Source: Vogesella urethralis
GTDB lineage: Bacteria > Pseudomonadota > Gammaproteobacteria > Burkholderiales > Chromobacteriaceae
Reading direction: 5' to 3'
Length of the DNA stretch: 64,000 nucleotides
NCBI RefSeq assembly: GCF_007644045.2
Contig: NZ_VMDW02000099.1
Coordinates: 284,197 to 348,196 of the forward strand
How positions within the stretch are numbered: position 1 is the stretch's first letter; each line of letters starts with the position of its first letter. A program made the translations under genes and the position numbers. This document shows positions 37,432 through 45,769 of the stretch, one piece after another. A model generated the notes under the pieces. The model was not told where the DNA came from. It ran no database searches and saw only the letters and a program-made list of their open reading frames with translations.

Positions 37432-39456
37432 ATGAAGCAACGCAAACACGCCAAGGCCCGCTTTGCGGCCAACCCGCTGTACGCCATCCTGTTCGGCAGC
37501 GCCATGCTGTTGCCGGCCGCCGTGCACGCCGCCGACACCGACACCGTGCTGGACAAGGTGACGGTGACCGGCGAGAAGATGAAGCGCAGCCTGGCCAAAA
37601 CCACCACCGCCGTCAGTGTGCTGCAGGGTGAGCGGGTGGATACCGGCGAGGTCAGCTCGGTGAACGAGGTGGCCGCCATGGTGCCCAACATGACCCTCAA
37701 CGCGGTGGGTGGCGTCAACATCCGCGGCGTGGAAGGGGCCGGCCCGGGTGTGGGCTTCTATTCGTTTGTTGGCGGCGGTCGCCCGCGCATCAGCACCAGC
37801 CTGGACGGGGTGGCCGACGTCTGGACCGGCCAGCAGTACCTGGACAGCGACGTGTGGGACGTGAAGCAGGTAGAAGTGCTGCGCGGGCCGCAATCCACCA
37901 CCCAGGGCCGCAACGCGCTGGGCGGCGCGGTGCTGGTGCAGACCAACGACCCCACCTTCCAGCAGGAAGGCGCCGTGCGCCTGGGCTGGGAAGACACCGA
38001 TGGCCGCGCCAACGTGGCCGGCATGCTGTCCGGCGCACTGGTGGAAGACGAGCTGGCCTACCGCCTGACCGCCAACGCGGTGAAGGGCCATGGCTTCATC
38101 AATTACACCGGCGTTACCGGTGGCCAGGACCCGTCGGCGCTGCAGCGTACCAATGTGCGCGGCAAGCTGCTGTGGAAGCCCAAGTCGATGCCGCAGCTGC
38201 AAGCGCGGCTGACCGTCGCGCACCGCGACTACCAGGGCGAATACCTGAACCTGATCACCGGCCCGGACCTGGGCGCGTACACCTACAAGGCCAGTACCAG
38301 CAGCAATGCCCGCATCCAGGACTCGCAGAACACCACCACCACGCTGGACACCGAATACGACTTCCAGAACGGCGTGACCGGCCACCTGCAGTACAGCTAC
38401 AGCGACAACCATATCGGCTTCGAGCAATACCCGTCGCGAATGAGCCTGGCGCTGGACGACCAGAACCACACGCTGGAAGGCCGGCTGGTATTCCAGCGCC
38501 CGCAAAGCGCGCTCAGCGGCGTGCTGGGCGTGTACGCCTACCAGCGCGATCAAGACCTGAACGCCCATACCGCTACCGCCACCACGTTCAAAGGTACCGA
38601 CAAGGTCACCACGCTGGCCACCTACGCCGACGGCGAGCTGGCGCTGAACGACAGCTGGTCGCTGCTGGCCGGCTTGCGCGCCGAACGCGAAACGCAGAAC
38701 CGCGACATCGTCTACAACGGTTCGCCGATCAAGGGCGATATCGGCAAGACCGTGCTGCTGCCCAAGGTCGGCATCAGCCACCAGTGGTCGCCCAGCACGC
38801 AGATGAGCTTCACCCTGCGCCAGGGCTATAACCCGGGCGGGGTGTCGGTAGACGAAAACAACGTGGTGTTCGAGTACGGCAGCGAGAAGGTAAACGCCTA
38901 CGAGTACGCGCTGAAGACGCGGCTGAACGGCGTGCTGCTGGGCGCCAACCTGTTTTACAACGACTACACCGACTACCAGATGAGCTACGCCAGCCGCCTG
39001 CGTAACGTGCCGGAAGCACACTCGGCCGGGCTGGAACTGAGCGCCGCCACCAGCATCGCCGGCGGTCTGGAAATCAACGCCGGCCTGGGCCTGCTGCGCA
39101 GCAAGGTGGACAAGGCGCCGGCGGGTGCCGGCGGCATTGCCGGCAAGGACATGACCTATGCGCCGGAGCTGACCGCCACGCTGGGGCTGAAGAAGCAGTG
39201 GGGCCGCTGGACCGCGGGGGCCAACCTGCAGTACGTGGGCGAGTACTACACCGATACCGCCAATACCAGCACCACCATGGGCGGCGACTACAACCTGCTC
39301 AACCTCAACCTGGCATACGCGCTGAACGACGACACCACGCTGCGTACCTACGTGAAGAACGCGCTGAACGAAGCCATCGTGCTGGGCAAGCGCACCACCG
39401 GCTTCTACGTCGGTGCACCGCGTACCGTGGGCGTCAACGTCGACTACCGCTTCTAG
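37432..39456 (+). CDS. TonB-dependent siderophore receptor
   Basis: 674 residues: signal peptide ending AAVHAADTD, a TonB-box-like DKVTVTGEK, the plug domain (about residues 60-170, with VEVLRGPQSTTQGRNALGGAVLVQT), and a 22-strand barrel ending in VGVNVDYRF with C-terminal Phe. It imports a ferric complex across the outer membrane using TonB energy. A small hairpin (GGGGTG/CACCCC, 37393-37410) lies in the leader. The neighbouring esterases point to a hydrolysable ester-type siderophore; no biosynthesis genes are present, so a xenosiderophore is possible. Confidence 0.92.
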   Translation: MKQRKHAKARFAANPLYAILFGSAMLLPAAVHAADTDTVLDKVTVTGEKMKRSLAKTTTAVSVLQGERVDTGEVSSVNEVAAMVPNMTLNAVGGVNIRGVEGAGPGVGFYSFVGGGRPRISTSLDGVADVWTGQQYLDSDVWDVKQVEVLRGPQSTTQGRNALGGAVLVQTNDPTFQQEGAVRLGWEDTDGRANVAGMLSGALVEDELAYRLTANAVKGHGFINYTGVTGGQDPSALQRTNVRGKLLWKPKSMPQLQARLTVAHRDYQGEYLNLITGPDLGAYTYKASTSSNARIQDSQNTTTTLDTEYDFQNGVTGHLQYSYSDNHIGFEQYPSRMSLALDDQNHTLEGRLVFQRPQSALSGVLGVYAYQRDQDLNAHTATATTFKGTDKVTTLATYADGELALNDSWSLLAGLRAERETQNRDIVYNGSPIKGDIGKTVLLPKVGISHQWSPSTQMSFTLRQGYNPGGVSVDENNVVFEYGSEKVNAYEYALKTRLNGVLLGANLFYNDYTDYQMSYASRLRNVPEAHSAGLELSAATSIAGGLEINAGLGLLRSKVDKAPAGAGGIAGKDMTYAPELTATLGLKKQWGRWTAGANLQYVGEYYTDTANTSTTMGGDYNLLNLNLAYALNDDTTLRTYVKNALNEAIVLGKRTTGFYVGAPRTVGVNVDYRF

Positions 39457-39506
39457 GGCGGGCGGCCCGGCGGCCAACCTTGCCCGCCGGGGCATCTTCA
39501 ACCTCG

Positions 39507-39531
39507 CACCTGCCAGCCGGCAGGTGTTTTT
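39507..39531 (+). terminator. Terminator between the receptor and the second esterase
   Basis: CACCTGCC and GGCAGGTG pair around AGCC, followed by TTTTT. It lies just before the next ribosome-binding site, so it may attenuate expression of the second esterase. Confidence 0.82.
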
Positions 39532-39545
39532 CATGGAGGGTAGCC

Positions 39546-41030
39546 ATGTCATGGTGGCGATTGGCCGGTGCGCTGTGCCTGTGGCCCGCACTGGGCGTCA
39601 TGGCGCAGGGGCGCTTGCCGGCGGGCGGCAGTATCAGCGGTACGCTGGCTGCCGGGCAGGCGGTACGGCACGCACTACAGGCGGCCGACGGCGAGCTGGT
39701 GTTCGGTCAGCTGCACGGCCAGGGCTTGCGGCTGGTGGTGCTGGGGCGCGATGGCCGCGTGCAGCGCCGCTTTGCCGCCGTGGCGGGCGGGGTGCTCGAT
39801 TACCAGTTCCTGTGCCGGCAAGCGCCATGCACGCTGGAAGTGCGCGCGCCGCAAGCGGCGGCCTACCAGCTGCAACGCGGCCGTGTCGGCCCCGCCGCCA
39901 TCGCCGGCGATACGCTGGCCAGCCCGCTGTTGCGTGCCTGGCAGCCCGGGTTGGCCGCCGGCATGGGGAGCCAGGCATTCTGGCAGCAGGTGGCGCAGCA
40001 GGGCAGCCCGCTGCAGGAGCACGATGGCGTACAGCCGCCGCTGGCTGCCGACGAGGTATTGCTGACCTTTCTGTGGCGCGGCGCCCGCCACGGCGTCACC
40101 TTGCTGGGCGCACCGTCTGGCAGCCACGACCCGCTGCTGCGGCTGGCGGGCAGCGACGTGTGGTACCGCAGCTACCGGGTGCCGGCCAGCCTGCGCTTGA
40201 GCTACCAGTTGGCGCCGGACGCGCCGCTGGTGGCAGCCGCCTGGCGCCGCGAGGCGCTGCTGGCGGTGGCGCAGCGCGACCCGCTGAACCGGCACAGCTT
40301 TCCGCCGCAGGCGCTGGACGACTTCGATGCCCGCTCGGTGGTGACGCTGCCGGCGGCGCAGGCGGGCGAACAGTACCGCATCGACGTCTACCAGCCAGCC
40401 GGCGTCACCGCCGGGCGGCCGGAAAACGGCTTGTTGTTGCTGTTTGACGGTGAGGCGCTGCGCGAGCAGGTGGCGCCGGCGCTGGACTGGCTACAGCAAC
40501 AGCCTGGCATGCGGCCAACCCTGACCGTGCTGATCGGCAATGCCAGCCCCGCCGCGCGTGGGCGCGATCTGCCGCCTAACCCGGCGTTCCGGCACTGGCT
40601 GGCGCACACGTTACAGCCTTGGCTGGCGGCCCGCCAGCTGTTGCCGCGCCGCGAACAGGTAATCATCAGCGGCGCCAGCTACGGCGGCTTGGCCGCCGCC
40701 TGGGCCGGGCTGACGCAAGACTGGATCGGCGCCGTCTACGCGCAGTCCGGCTCGTTCTGGTGGCAGCCGCAGTGGCAGCAAGGGAGCGGGGAGCCCGGCT
40801 GGCTGATGCGCGAGGCGGCGCGTGCCGCGACGGCCCGCCACGTGCGCTGGCGGCTGGAGGCCGGCATGTACGAAGGCGGCGGCAGTCACCCCATTCTGGA
40901 AAGCAGCCGCCACCTGCGCGACGTGCTGACGGCGGCCGGGGCGCAGGTGCAGTACGCCGAGTTTGCCGCCGGCCATGATCGCCTGCACTGGCTGGCCACG
41001 CTGCCGTACGGGGTGCTGGCTTTGCAGTAG
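39546..41030 (+). CDS. Exported enterochelin esterase (Fes-like)
   Basis: 494 residues with a signal peptide (LAGALCLWPALGVMAQG). The N-terminal domain (about 25-240) resembles the Fes N-terminal region, and the C-terminal alpha/beta hydrolase carries the nucleophile Ser in ISGASYGGLAAA and a His in GHDRLHW. Fes itself is cytoplasmic; here the signal peptide points to a periplasmic enzyme that would act with the IroE-like protein. GGAGGG precedes the ATG at 39546. The reading frame extends far upstream into the receptor gene, but those residues are non-homologous. It ends the iron locus, before leuA. Confidence 0.82.
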   Translation: MSWWRLAGALCLWPALGVMAQGRLPAGGSISGTLAAGQAVRHALQAADGELVFGQLHGQGLRLVVLGRDGRVQRRFAAVAGGVLDYQFLCRQAPCTLEVRAPQAAAYQLQRGRVGPAAIAGDTLASPLLRAWQPGLAAGMGSQAFWQQVAQQGSPLQEHDGVQPPLAADEVLLTFLWRGARHGVTLLGAPSGSHDPLLRLAGSDVWYRSYRVPASLRLSYQLAPDAPLVAAAWRREALLAVAQRDPLNRHSFPPQALDDFDARSVVTLPAAQAGEQYRIDVYQPAGVTAGRPENGLLLLFDGEALREQVAPALDWLQQQPGMRPTLTVLIGNASPAARGRDLPPNPAFRHWLAHTLQPWLAARQLLPRREQVIISGASYGGLAAAWAGLTQDWIGAVYAQSGSFWWQPQWQQGSGEPGWLMREAARAATARHVRWRLEAGMYEGGGSHPILESSRHLRDVLTAAGAQVQYAEFAAGHDRLHWLATLPYGVLALQ

Positions 41031-41132
41031 ACGTTTTTGTCCGATTACGGTCATCTGCTTGTGCCCGGTGCCAGCTGCAGTGGCATGCTGCTGCCGGGTG
41101 CGCTGCCTTTTCAGGCCATTTGCCAAGTAAAA

Positions 41133-41149
41133 TTAGACTAAATGTCTAA
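41133..41149. promoter_or_regulatory. Inverted repeat upstream of the leuA promoter
   Basis: TTAGAC-TAAAT-GTCTAA, a six-base inverted repeat with a five-base spacer, about 58 bases upstream of the leuA -35. It has the form of a dimeric regulator site. Which protein binds it cannot be told from the sequence. Confidence 0.5.
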
Positions 41150-41206
41150 TAATTGGCTTTGGACAGCTTTTTGCAACACAGAATTGGCCTATTTTGACGG
41201 CAATGT

Positions 41207-41235
41207 TTGACAGATTGTCGTCAGATTTGTATCGT
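41207..41235 (+). promoter_or_regulatory. Strong candidate promoter of leuA
   Basis: A perfect TTGACA (41207-41212), a 17-base spacer and TATCGT (41230-41235). Transcription would start about 22 bases before the AGGAG/ATG of the fused leuA frame. Confidence 0.7.
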
Positions 41236-41263
41236 GAACCCATAACAAGACAGGAGCAGTAGC

Positions 41264-43054
41264 ATGCAATTGGACATCGAACGTCTAATCGAGGATTTTG
41301 GTGGCCCCGGTACGCTCGCGGAAGCGTTGACGGCGGCCTTTCCCGATGAGCCGGTGTCCCGTGCTGCCATCTACAAATGGCGCGAGCGCGGCACTTTGCC
41401 GCTGGCACAGCTGAACAAGCTGGCCAAACTCGCCGCCGATCAGGGCAAGCGTTTCGATTTCAACGACTATCTGGCCGGGGCACAACCCGCGGCACAATGG
41501 AGATCACCAGACATGGGCGACCGTCTTTACATTTTCGATACCACCCTGCGTGACGGCGAGCAATCGCCGGGCGCGGCCATGACCAAAGAAGAAAAAGTAC
41601 GTATCGCCCGCCAGCTGGAGCGCCTGGGTGTGGACGTGATCGAGGCCGGTTTTGCCGCCGCCAGCCCGGGCGACGCCGACGCCATCCGCGCCATCGCCGA
41701 GGTGATCAAGGATTCCACCGTCTGTAGCCTGGCGCGTGCCAACGAGCGCGACATTCGCGCCGCCGGCGAAGCCATCGCCCCGGCCCCGAAAAAACGCATT
41801 CACACCTTCATCGCCACCAGCCCGATCCACATGGAGAAAAAGCTGCGCATGACGCCGGATGAAGTGGTGGAAGCCGCCGTGAAGGCCGTCAAACTGGCGC
41901 GCGAATACACCGACGACGTGGAATTCTCTGCCGAAGACGCGCTGCGCTCCGATATCGATTTCCTGGCCCGCATTTTCGGTGAAGTGATCAAGGCTGGCGC
42001 CAGCACGCTGAACGTGCCGGATACCGTCGGCTACGCCGTACCGCGCGTCACCGAGGCCTTCTTCCGCGAGCTGATCGCCAAGACGCCGGGCGGCGACAAG
42101 GTGATCTGGTCGGCCCACTGCCATAACGACCTGGGCATGGCGGTGGCCAACAGCCTGGCGGCCGTACTGGGCGGTGCGCGCCAGGTAGAGTGCACCATCA
42201 ACGGCCTGGGCGAACGCGCCGGCAACGCCGCGATGGAAGAGATCGTGATGGCGGTGAAAACCCGCAAGGACGTGTTCGGCGTGGAAACCGGCGTCGATGC
42301 CACCCAGATCGTGCCGGCTTCCAAGCTGGTGTCCACCATCACCGGCTACCCGGTGCAGCCGAACAAGGCGATTGTGGGCGCCAACGCGTTTGCCCACGAG
42401 TCCGGCATTCACCAGGACGGCGTGCTGAAGCACCGCGAAACCTACGAAATCATGTCGGCCGAGTCGGTAGGCTGGACCGCCAACCGCCTGACGCTGGGCA
42501 AACTGTCTGGTCGCAACGCCTTCCGTACCAAGCTGCAGGCGCTGGGCATCGTGCTGGAAAGCGAAGAAGCGTTGAACGCTGCCTTCGCCCGCTTCAAGGA
42601 GCTGGCCGACAAGAAACGCGAAATCTTCGATGAAGACCTGCACGCGCTGGTGTCCGACCAACTGGTAGCCGCCGAACAGGAAGACTTCAAATTCGTGTCG
42701 CTGAAGGTGAGCACCGAGACCGGCGAAGAACCGCAGGCGCAGATCGTGTTTGTGGAGCGCGGCAACGAGCAGCGCGCCGAATCTGGCGGTTCCGGCCCGG
42801 TGGATGCCGCCTTCAAGGCCATCGAAAGCGTGGTGAAGAGCGAAGCCGAACTGGAGCTGTACTCGGTAAACGCCATCACCAAGGGTACCGAATCGCAGGG
42901 TGAAGTGACCGTGCGCCTGGCCAAGGACGGCCGCATCGTCAACGGTCAGGGTGCCGATACCGACATCATCGTCGCCAGCGCCAAAGCGTACCTGGCGGCA
43001 CTGAATAAGCTGTCCAGCAAGACCGAGCGCGTGCACGCGCAAGGCCCGGTGTAA
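41264..43054 (+). CDS. leuA: 2-isopropylmalate synthase with an N-terminal helix-turn-helix-like extension
   Basis: 596 residues. Residues 84-596 are a standard LeuA ([39 protein letters not shown] metal-binding His pair, C-terminal LeuA regulatory domain), which condenses acetyl-CoA with 2-oxoisovalerate to begin leucine synthesis. Residues 1-83 form a small helical domain ([16 protein letters not shown]) reminiscent of Cro/HTH folds. Translation clearly can start at ATG 41264 (AGGAG seven bases upstream), and the frame is continuous. ATG 41513 also has GGAG ten bases upstream, so a 513-residue LeuA may be made as a second product. I recall that small HTH-like domains of this kind are known on some isopropylmalate synthases; the function is not established. 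Confidence 0.88.
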   Translation: MQLDIERLIEDFGGPGTLAEALTAAFPDEPVSRAAIYKWRERGTLPLAQLNKLAKLAADQGKRFDFNDYLAGAQPAAQWRSPDMGDRLYIFDTTLRDGEQSPGAAMTKEEKVRIARQLERLGVDVIEAGFAAASPGDADAIRAIAEVIKDSTVCSLARANERDIRAAGEAIAPAPKKRIHTFIATSPIHMEKKLRMTPDEVVEAAVKAVKLAREYTDDVEFSAEDALRSDIDFLARIFGEVIKAGASTLNVPDTVGYAVPRVTEAFFRELIAKTPGGDKVIWSAHCHNDLGMAVANSLAAVLGGARQVECTINGLGERAGNAAMEEIVMAVKTRKDVFGVETGVDATQIVPASKLVSTITGYPVQPNKAIVGANAFAHESGIHQDGVLKHRETYEIMSAESVGWTANRLTLGKLSGRNAFRTKLQALGIVLESEEALNAAFARFKELADKKREIFDEDLHALVSDQLVAAEQEDFKFVSLKVSTETGEEPQAQIVFVERGNEQRAESGGSGPVDAAFKAIESVVKSEAELELYSVNAITKGTESQGEVTVRLAKDGRIVNGQGADTDIIVASAKAYLAALNKLSSKTERVHAQGPV

Positions 43055-43366
43055 CAGCAAAGAGCGCGCACGCGTTGCGGCTGGCCACCCTACCGGGCCA
43101 GGTTGGCCGCAGCGCGAAAGATCAAAGGCTCACAAGGCCGCCCCATTTGGCCCTTGCCCCCACCACGGCAGGCGCAGACAGCCGACCCACAAGGTCGGCC
43201 TTGTCGCGTCTGCCGTTTTGCTTGCCGCACGGCCAGTGTGGCGAGCAGGCCAAAATCGCGCTAAGCGCTTGATATCGGGCAGGTCTTAAATAGCTAACTA
43301 ATGAATCGATAGATTGTTTCGTGGTAATTTCATGCTTATTCAAAAACGATATGGTTCACGCAAAGC
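43055..43366. other. Spacer after leuA with a compound hairpin
   Basis: 312 bases. A TTGGCCGC repeat is at 43103. At 43166-43219, GCAGAC (43174) pairs with GTCTGC (43208), and inside it GCCGACC/GGTCGGC (43181-43199) forms a second stem with loop CACAA; a TTTT run follows. This is probably the leuA terminator. The rest is AT-rich near the next gene and shows no ORF I trust. Confidence 0.6.
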
Positions 43367-44158
43367 ATGAATACCCTCACCCGTGTGGTTGTCCTGGCCA
43401 GCCTGACCTTGCTGGCTGCCTGTTCCGGTACCAAATACGCCTACCAGAAGGAAGCCTTCGACGCCAAAGGCCCGTTTGACCGGCATTTCGACGCGCCCAA
43501 ACAGGCGGTGTACCAGGCGATGAAACGCGTGGCGCTGCGTCAGGGCTTTGCCATCGAAAAAGACGCCGAGTCCAGCAACGCGCTGGTGGTGTCCAAGCAG
43601 TATCAGCAAGACAACCTCAATACCCTGCTCACCATCTCCGGTATCGTCACCGGCGCCGGCAATTCGTCCGATGCCTGGATCGCCGCGCAGGAAGTGACGT
43701 TGAAGAGCCATGAAACCAAGCAGACCGCCTCGGTAGGTTTCCTGAGTTTGTCCATTCCCATTCCTACCGGTACCACCGCTACCCTGACCAAAGAGCGCGG
43801 CGAAACCGTGGTGGACCCGGTGTTCTACGAGCGCATGTTCGCGTCCATTGCCAAGGAAGTGCCGCTGGTACAGCAGCAACTGGCCAGCCAGAAGCAGGAA
43901 GACGATGCCCGCCTGCGCGCCGAGATCGAGCAGAAGCTGCGCATCGAGATGGAAATCAAGGCCAGGCTGGAGGCTGAGCGCGCCGCCAAGCTGGAGGCCG
44001 AGCAACTGGCCAAGCAGAAGCAGCTAGCCGAGCAGGCGGCCGCCGCACAAGCAGCGGCCCAAGCTGCTGCCCAGCCCGCCGCCCAGCCTGCGCTGGTGCC
44101 GGTGGCGGCGCCGGCGGCTGCCGTGCCGCCGGCCGTGGTGCCGACGCCGGGCAGCTGA
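43367..44158 (+). CDS. DUF2242-type lipoprotein with alanine-rich coiled-coil tail
   Basis: 263 residues. Signal peptide with a lipobox (TLLAACSGTKY) directs it to a membrane as a lipoprotein. The middle part resembles the DUF2242 family of uncharacterised betaproteobacterial proteins. From about residue 170 the chain is a charged coiled coil (repeats of AEIEQKLRIEMEIKARLEAER) followed by an Ala/Pro/Gln tail. Function unknown; a spacer or periplasm-spanning role is a guess. It is a single gene, not coupled to bioD downstream. Confidence 0.78.
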   Translation: MNTLTRVVVLASLTLLAACSGTKYAYQKEAFDAKGPFDRHFDAPKQAVYQAMKRVALRQGFAIEKDAESSNALVVSKQYQQDNLNTLLTISGIVTGAGNSSDAWIAAQEVTLKSHETKQTASVGFLSLSIPIPTGTTATLTKERGETVVDPVFYERMFASIAKEVPLVQQQLASQKQEDDARLRAEIEQKLRIEMEIKARLEAERAAKLEAEQLAKQKQLAEQAAAAQAAAQAAAQPAAQPALVPVAAPAAAVPPAVVPTPGS

Positions 44159-44274
44159 TTGCTGCTGGCGCCCCGCCCGCCAAGCCCTGCCTTGCCGTTT
44201 GCCGGCAGCGCAGGGCTTTCGTTTATCCGCCGTGGCCGCATATAGTGCCGGTGTTTTCTGTTAGGAAGAGCAGC

Positions 44275-44901
44275 ATGAAGCAGGCGTTTTTTATTACCGG
44301 TACCGATACCGAAATCGGCAAGACCCATAGTGCAGTGAAGCTGGTGCAGCATTACCAGGCGCAAGGCCTGCGCGTCCTGGCGATGAAGCCGGTGGCCAGC
44401 GGCTGCGAGGTGTTGCCGGACGGCAGCTGGCACAACGACGACGTGGCGCGGCTGTGCGCGGCTACCGGCCAGACCGATACCGCGCTGATGAACCCGTACC
44501 GCTTTCTGCCTCCGGTGTCGCCGCATATCGCCGCGCGTGAAGCCGGGGTAAGCGTGTCACTGGCCGTGCTGGCCGAACATGCGCAACGGTTGGCCGCAGA
44601 CTGTGACGTGCTGCTGGTGGAAGGGGCGGGTGGCTGGCTGGCGCCGCTGCGCGACGATTGCCTGATGCAGGACCTGGCGCGCCACTTGGGCCTGCCGGTG
44701 ATTCTGGTGGTGGGCATGCGCCTGGGTTGCATCAACCACGCGCTGCTGACTGCACAAGCCATCCGTGCCGCCGGTTGCGAGCTGGCCGGCTGGGTGGCCA
44801 ACCGTGTGGTGCCGCATCAGCTGGCATTTGAAGACAATCTGGCGACCCTGGTGCAGCATTTGGGCGAGCCGCTGCTGACCTTGCCGTACGAGCCTGCTTA
44901 A
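44275..44901 (+). CDS. bioD: Dethiobiotin synthetase
   Basis: 208 residues. ATP-dependent carboxylase that closes the ureido ring of dethiobiotin from diaminopelargonic acid and CO2, the penultimate step of biotin synthesis. P-loop at the N-terminus (FFITGTDTEIGKT), MKPVASGC, the VEGAGGWLAPL motif and GMRLGCINHALLTAQAI are all typical of BioD. AGGAAGAG precedes the ATG at 44275. It is isolated from the other bio genes in this window. Confidence 0.92.
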   Translation: MKQAFFITGTDTEIGKTHSAVKLVQHYQAQGLRVLAMKPVASGCEVLPDGSWHNDDVARLCAATGQTDTALMNPYRFLPPVSPHIAAREAGVSVSLAVLAEHAQRLAADCDVLLVEGAGGWLAPLRDDCLMQDLARHLGLPVILVVGMRLGCINHALLTAQAIRAAGCELAGWVANRVVPHQLAFEDNLATLVQHLGEPLLTLPYEPA

Positions 44902-45027
44902 GACAGTTGCTGACTGTTGCGCTGCAGCAGATCGCACGCTTGTTTTTGCGGCCAATCCGGCTAAGCTGCGGGGTGAGCAGCCCGCCACAAGAGGCTGCCT
45001 CCGGGAACTCCGGCCAACACGAGCAAG

Positions 45028-45079
45028 CACCCGGCAGCCTGTGCCGGGTGTGGCAGGAGGGGGTGGCATGGCCACCCCC
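45028..45079 (+). ncRNA. Two tandem strong hairpins upstream of cox11 (structured leader or sRNA candidate)
   Basis: CACCCGGCA/TGCCGGGTG (45028-45050, loop GCCTG) and GGGGGTGGC/GCCACCCCC (45059-45079, loop ATG) lie back to back, 44 bases before cox11. There is no T tract, so they are not a normal terminator. I could not match the sequence to a known riboswitch class; the ncRNA label is tentative. Confidence 0.4.
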
Positions 45080-45122
45080 GGGCTGCTTCCCGACTGCTTA
45101 ATGTTGCTTGCCCGGAGCCATC

Positions 45123-45617
45123 ATGCCCCCCGATCGCAAACCTTCCGCCGCTGTCCTGATCCTCAAGCTGGCCTTGCTCGCCTGCGTGCTGGCGGTGCTG
45201 GTGTTGGGCGCATCGCCACTGCTGCGTGCGCTGTTGCACGCGACCGGGCTGTCGCCATTGCCGCCGCCCGCGCCCGCGACGGTGACACTGCGTTTGGTCG
45301 GCAGTGCGCCGGGCGATGCCTGGCACCTGCTGCCGCAGCAGACGACTTTGCAGGTGCAGCCTGGCCCGTTCATCCAGCTGGCGTACGACATCCGTAACGA
45401 CAGCCCTTATTTTGTAGCCATGCAGGCCTTGCCCCGCTACGAGCCGGCAGTGGCCGCCACCCATATCAAGAAGCTGACATGCTTCTGCTTTGCCGAGCAG
45501 CGCTTTGCGCCGGGACAGACGCGGCGCTTTCCCGTGGTGATCGTGCTGGACAAGAACCTCCCCGCTAGCGTGCGCCAGATTACTTTGTCGTACCAGATAC
45601 AGGCATTGCCAGCATGA
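45123..45617 (+). CDS. ctaG: Cytochrome c oxidase assembly protein Cox11/CtaG
   Basis: 164 residues with one N-terminal membrane helix and a periplasmic domain. The copper-binding CFCF motif is at Cys120 and Cys122, followed by the family end RFPVVIVLDKNLPASVRQITLSYQ. It delivers copper to the CuB site of the aa3 oxidase. Slightly shorter than many homologues. ATG at 45123; the stop overlaps the next small gene as ATGA. The oxidase subunits themselves are not in this window. Confidence 0.88.
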   Translation: MPPDRKPSAAVLILKLALLACVLAVLVLGASPLLRALLHATGLSPLPPPAPATVTLRLVGSAPGDAWHLLPQQTTLQVQPGPFIQLAYDIRNDSPYFVAMQALPRYEPAVAATHIKKLTCFCFAEQRFAPGQTRRFPVVIVLDKNLPASVRQITLSYQIQALPA

Positions 45618-45730
45618 AACTGTGTTGCCACCGCCTGCGCCGCCGCTGGCAGCTGCCCGACCTGGTGCTGCTGGCTATCGAACTGGCCGTGCTGGTGGTT
45701 TGGCTAGCCATTGTGCTGCTGGCCACCTAG
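45614..45730 (+). CDS. Small single-helix membrane protein
   Basis: 38 residues: a basic N-terminus (MKLCCHRLRRRWQLPD) then one hydrophobic helix (LVLLAIELAVLVVWLAIVLLAT). Its ATG overlaps the cox11 stop (ATGA), so translation is likely coupled. I do not recognise it; small membrane proteins sit next to oxidase genes in related operons, so a role in oxidase assembly is possible. Confidence 0.6.
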   Translation: MKLCCHRLRRRWQLPDLVLLAIELAVLVVWLAIVLLAT

Positions 45731-45769
45731 TCTGATCGTCATGTCCCTCTTGTTGCCGGTTGGCCGCTA

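Noticed and set aside
41504..43060. Minus-strand open frame across leuA
   Set aside because: No conserved motif and complete overlap with LeuA in an established orientation.
44941..45080. Cobalamin riboswitch upstream of cox11
   Set aside because: I looked for a B12 box and the conserved core; the GC-rich stems do not match, so I left only an unassigned structured element.
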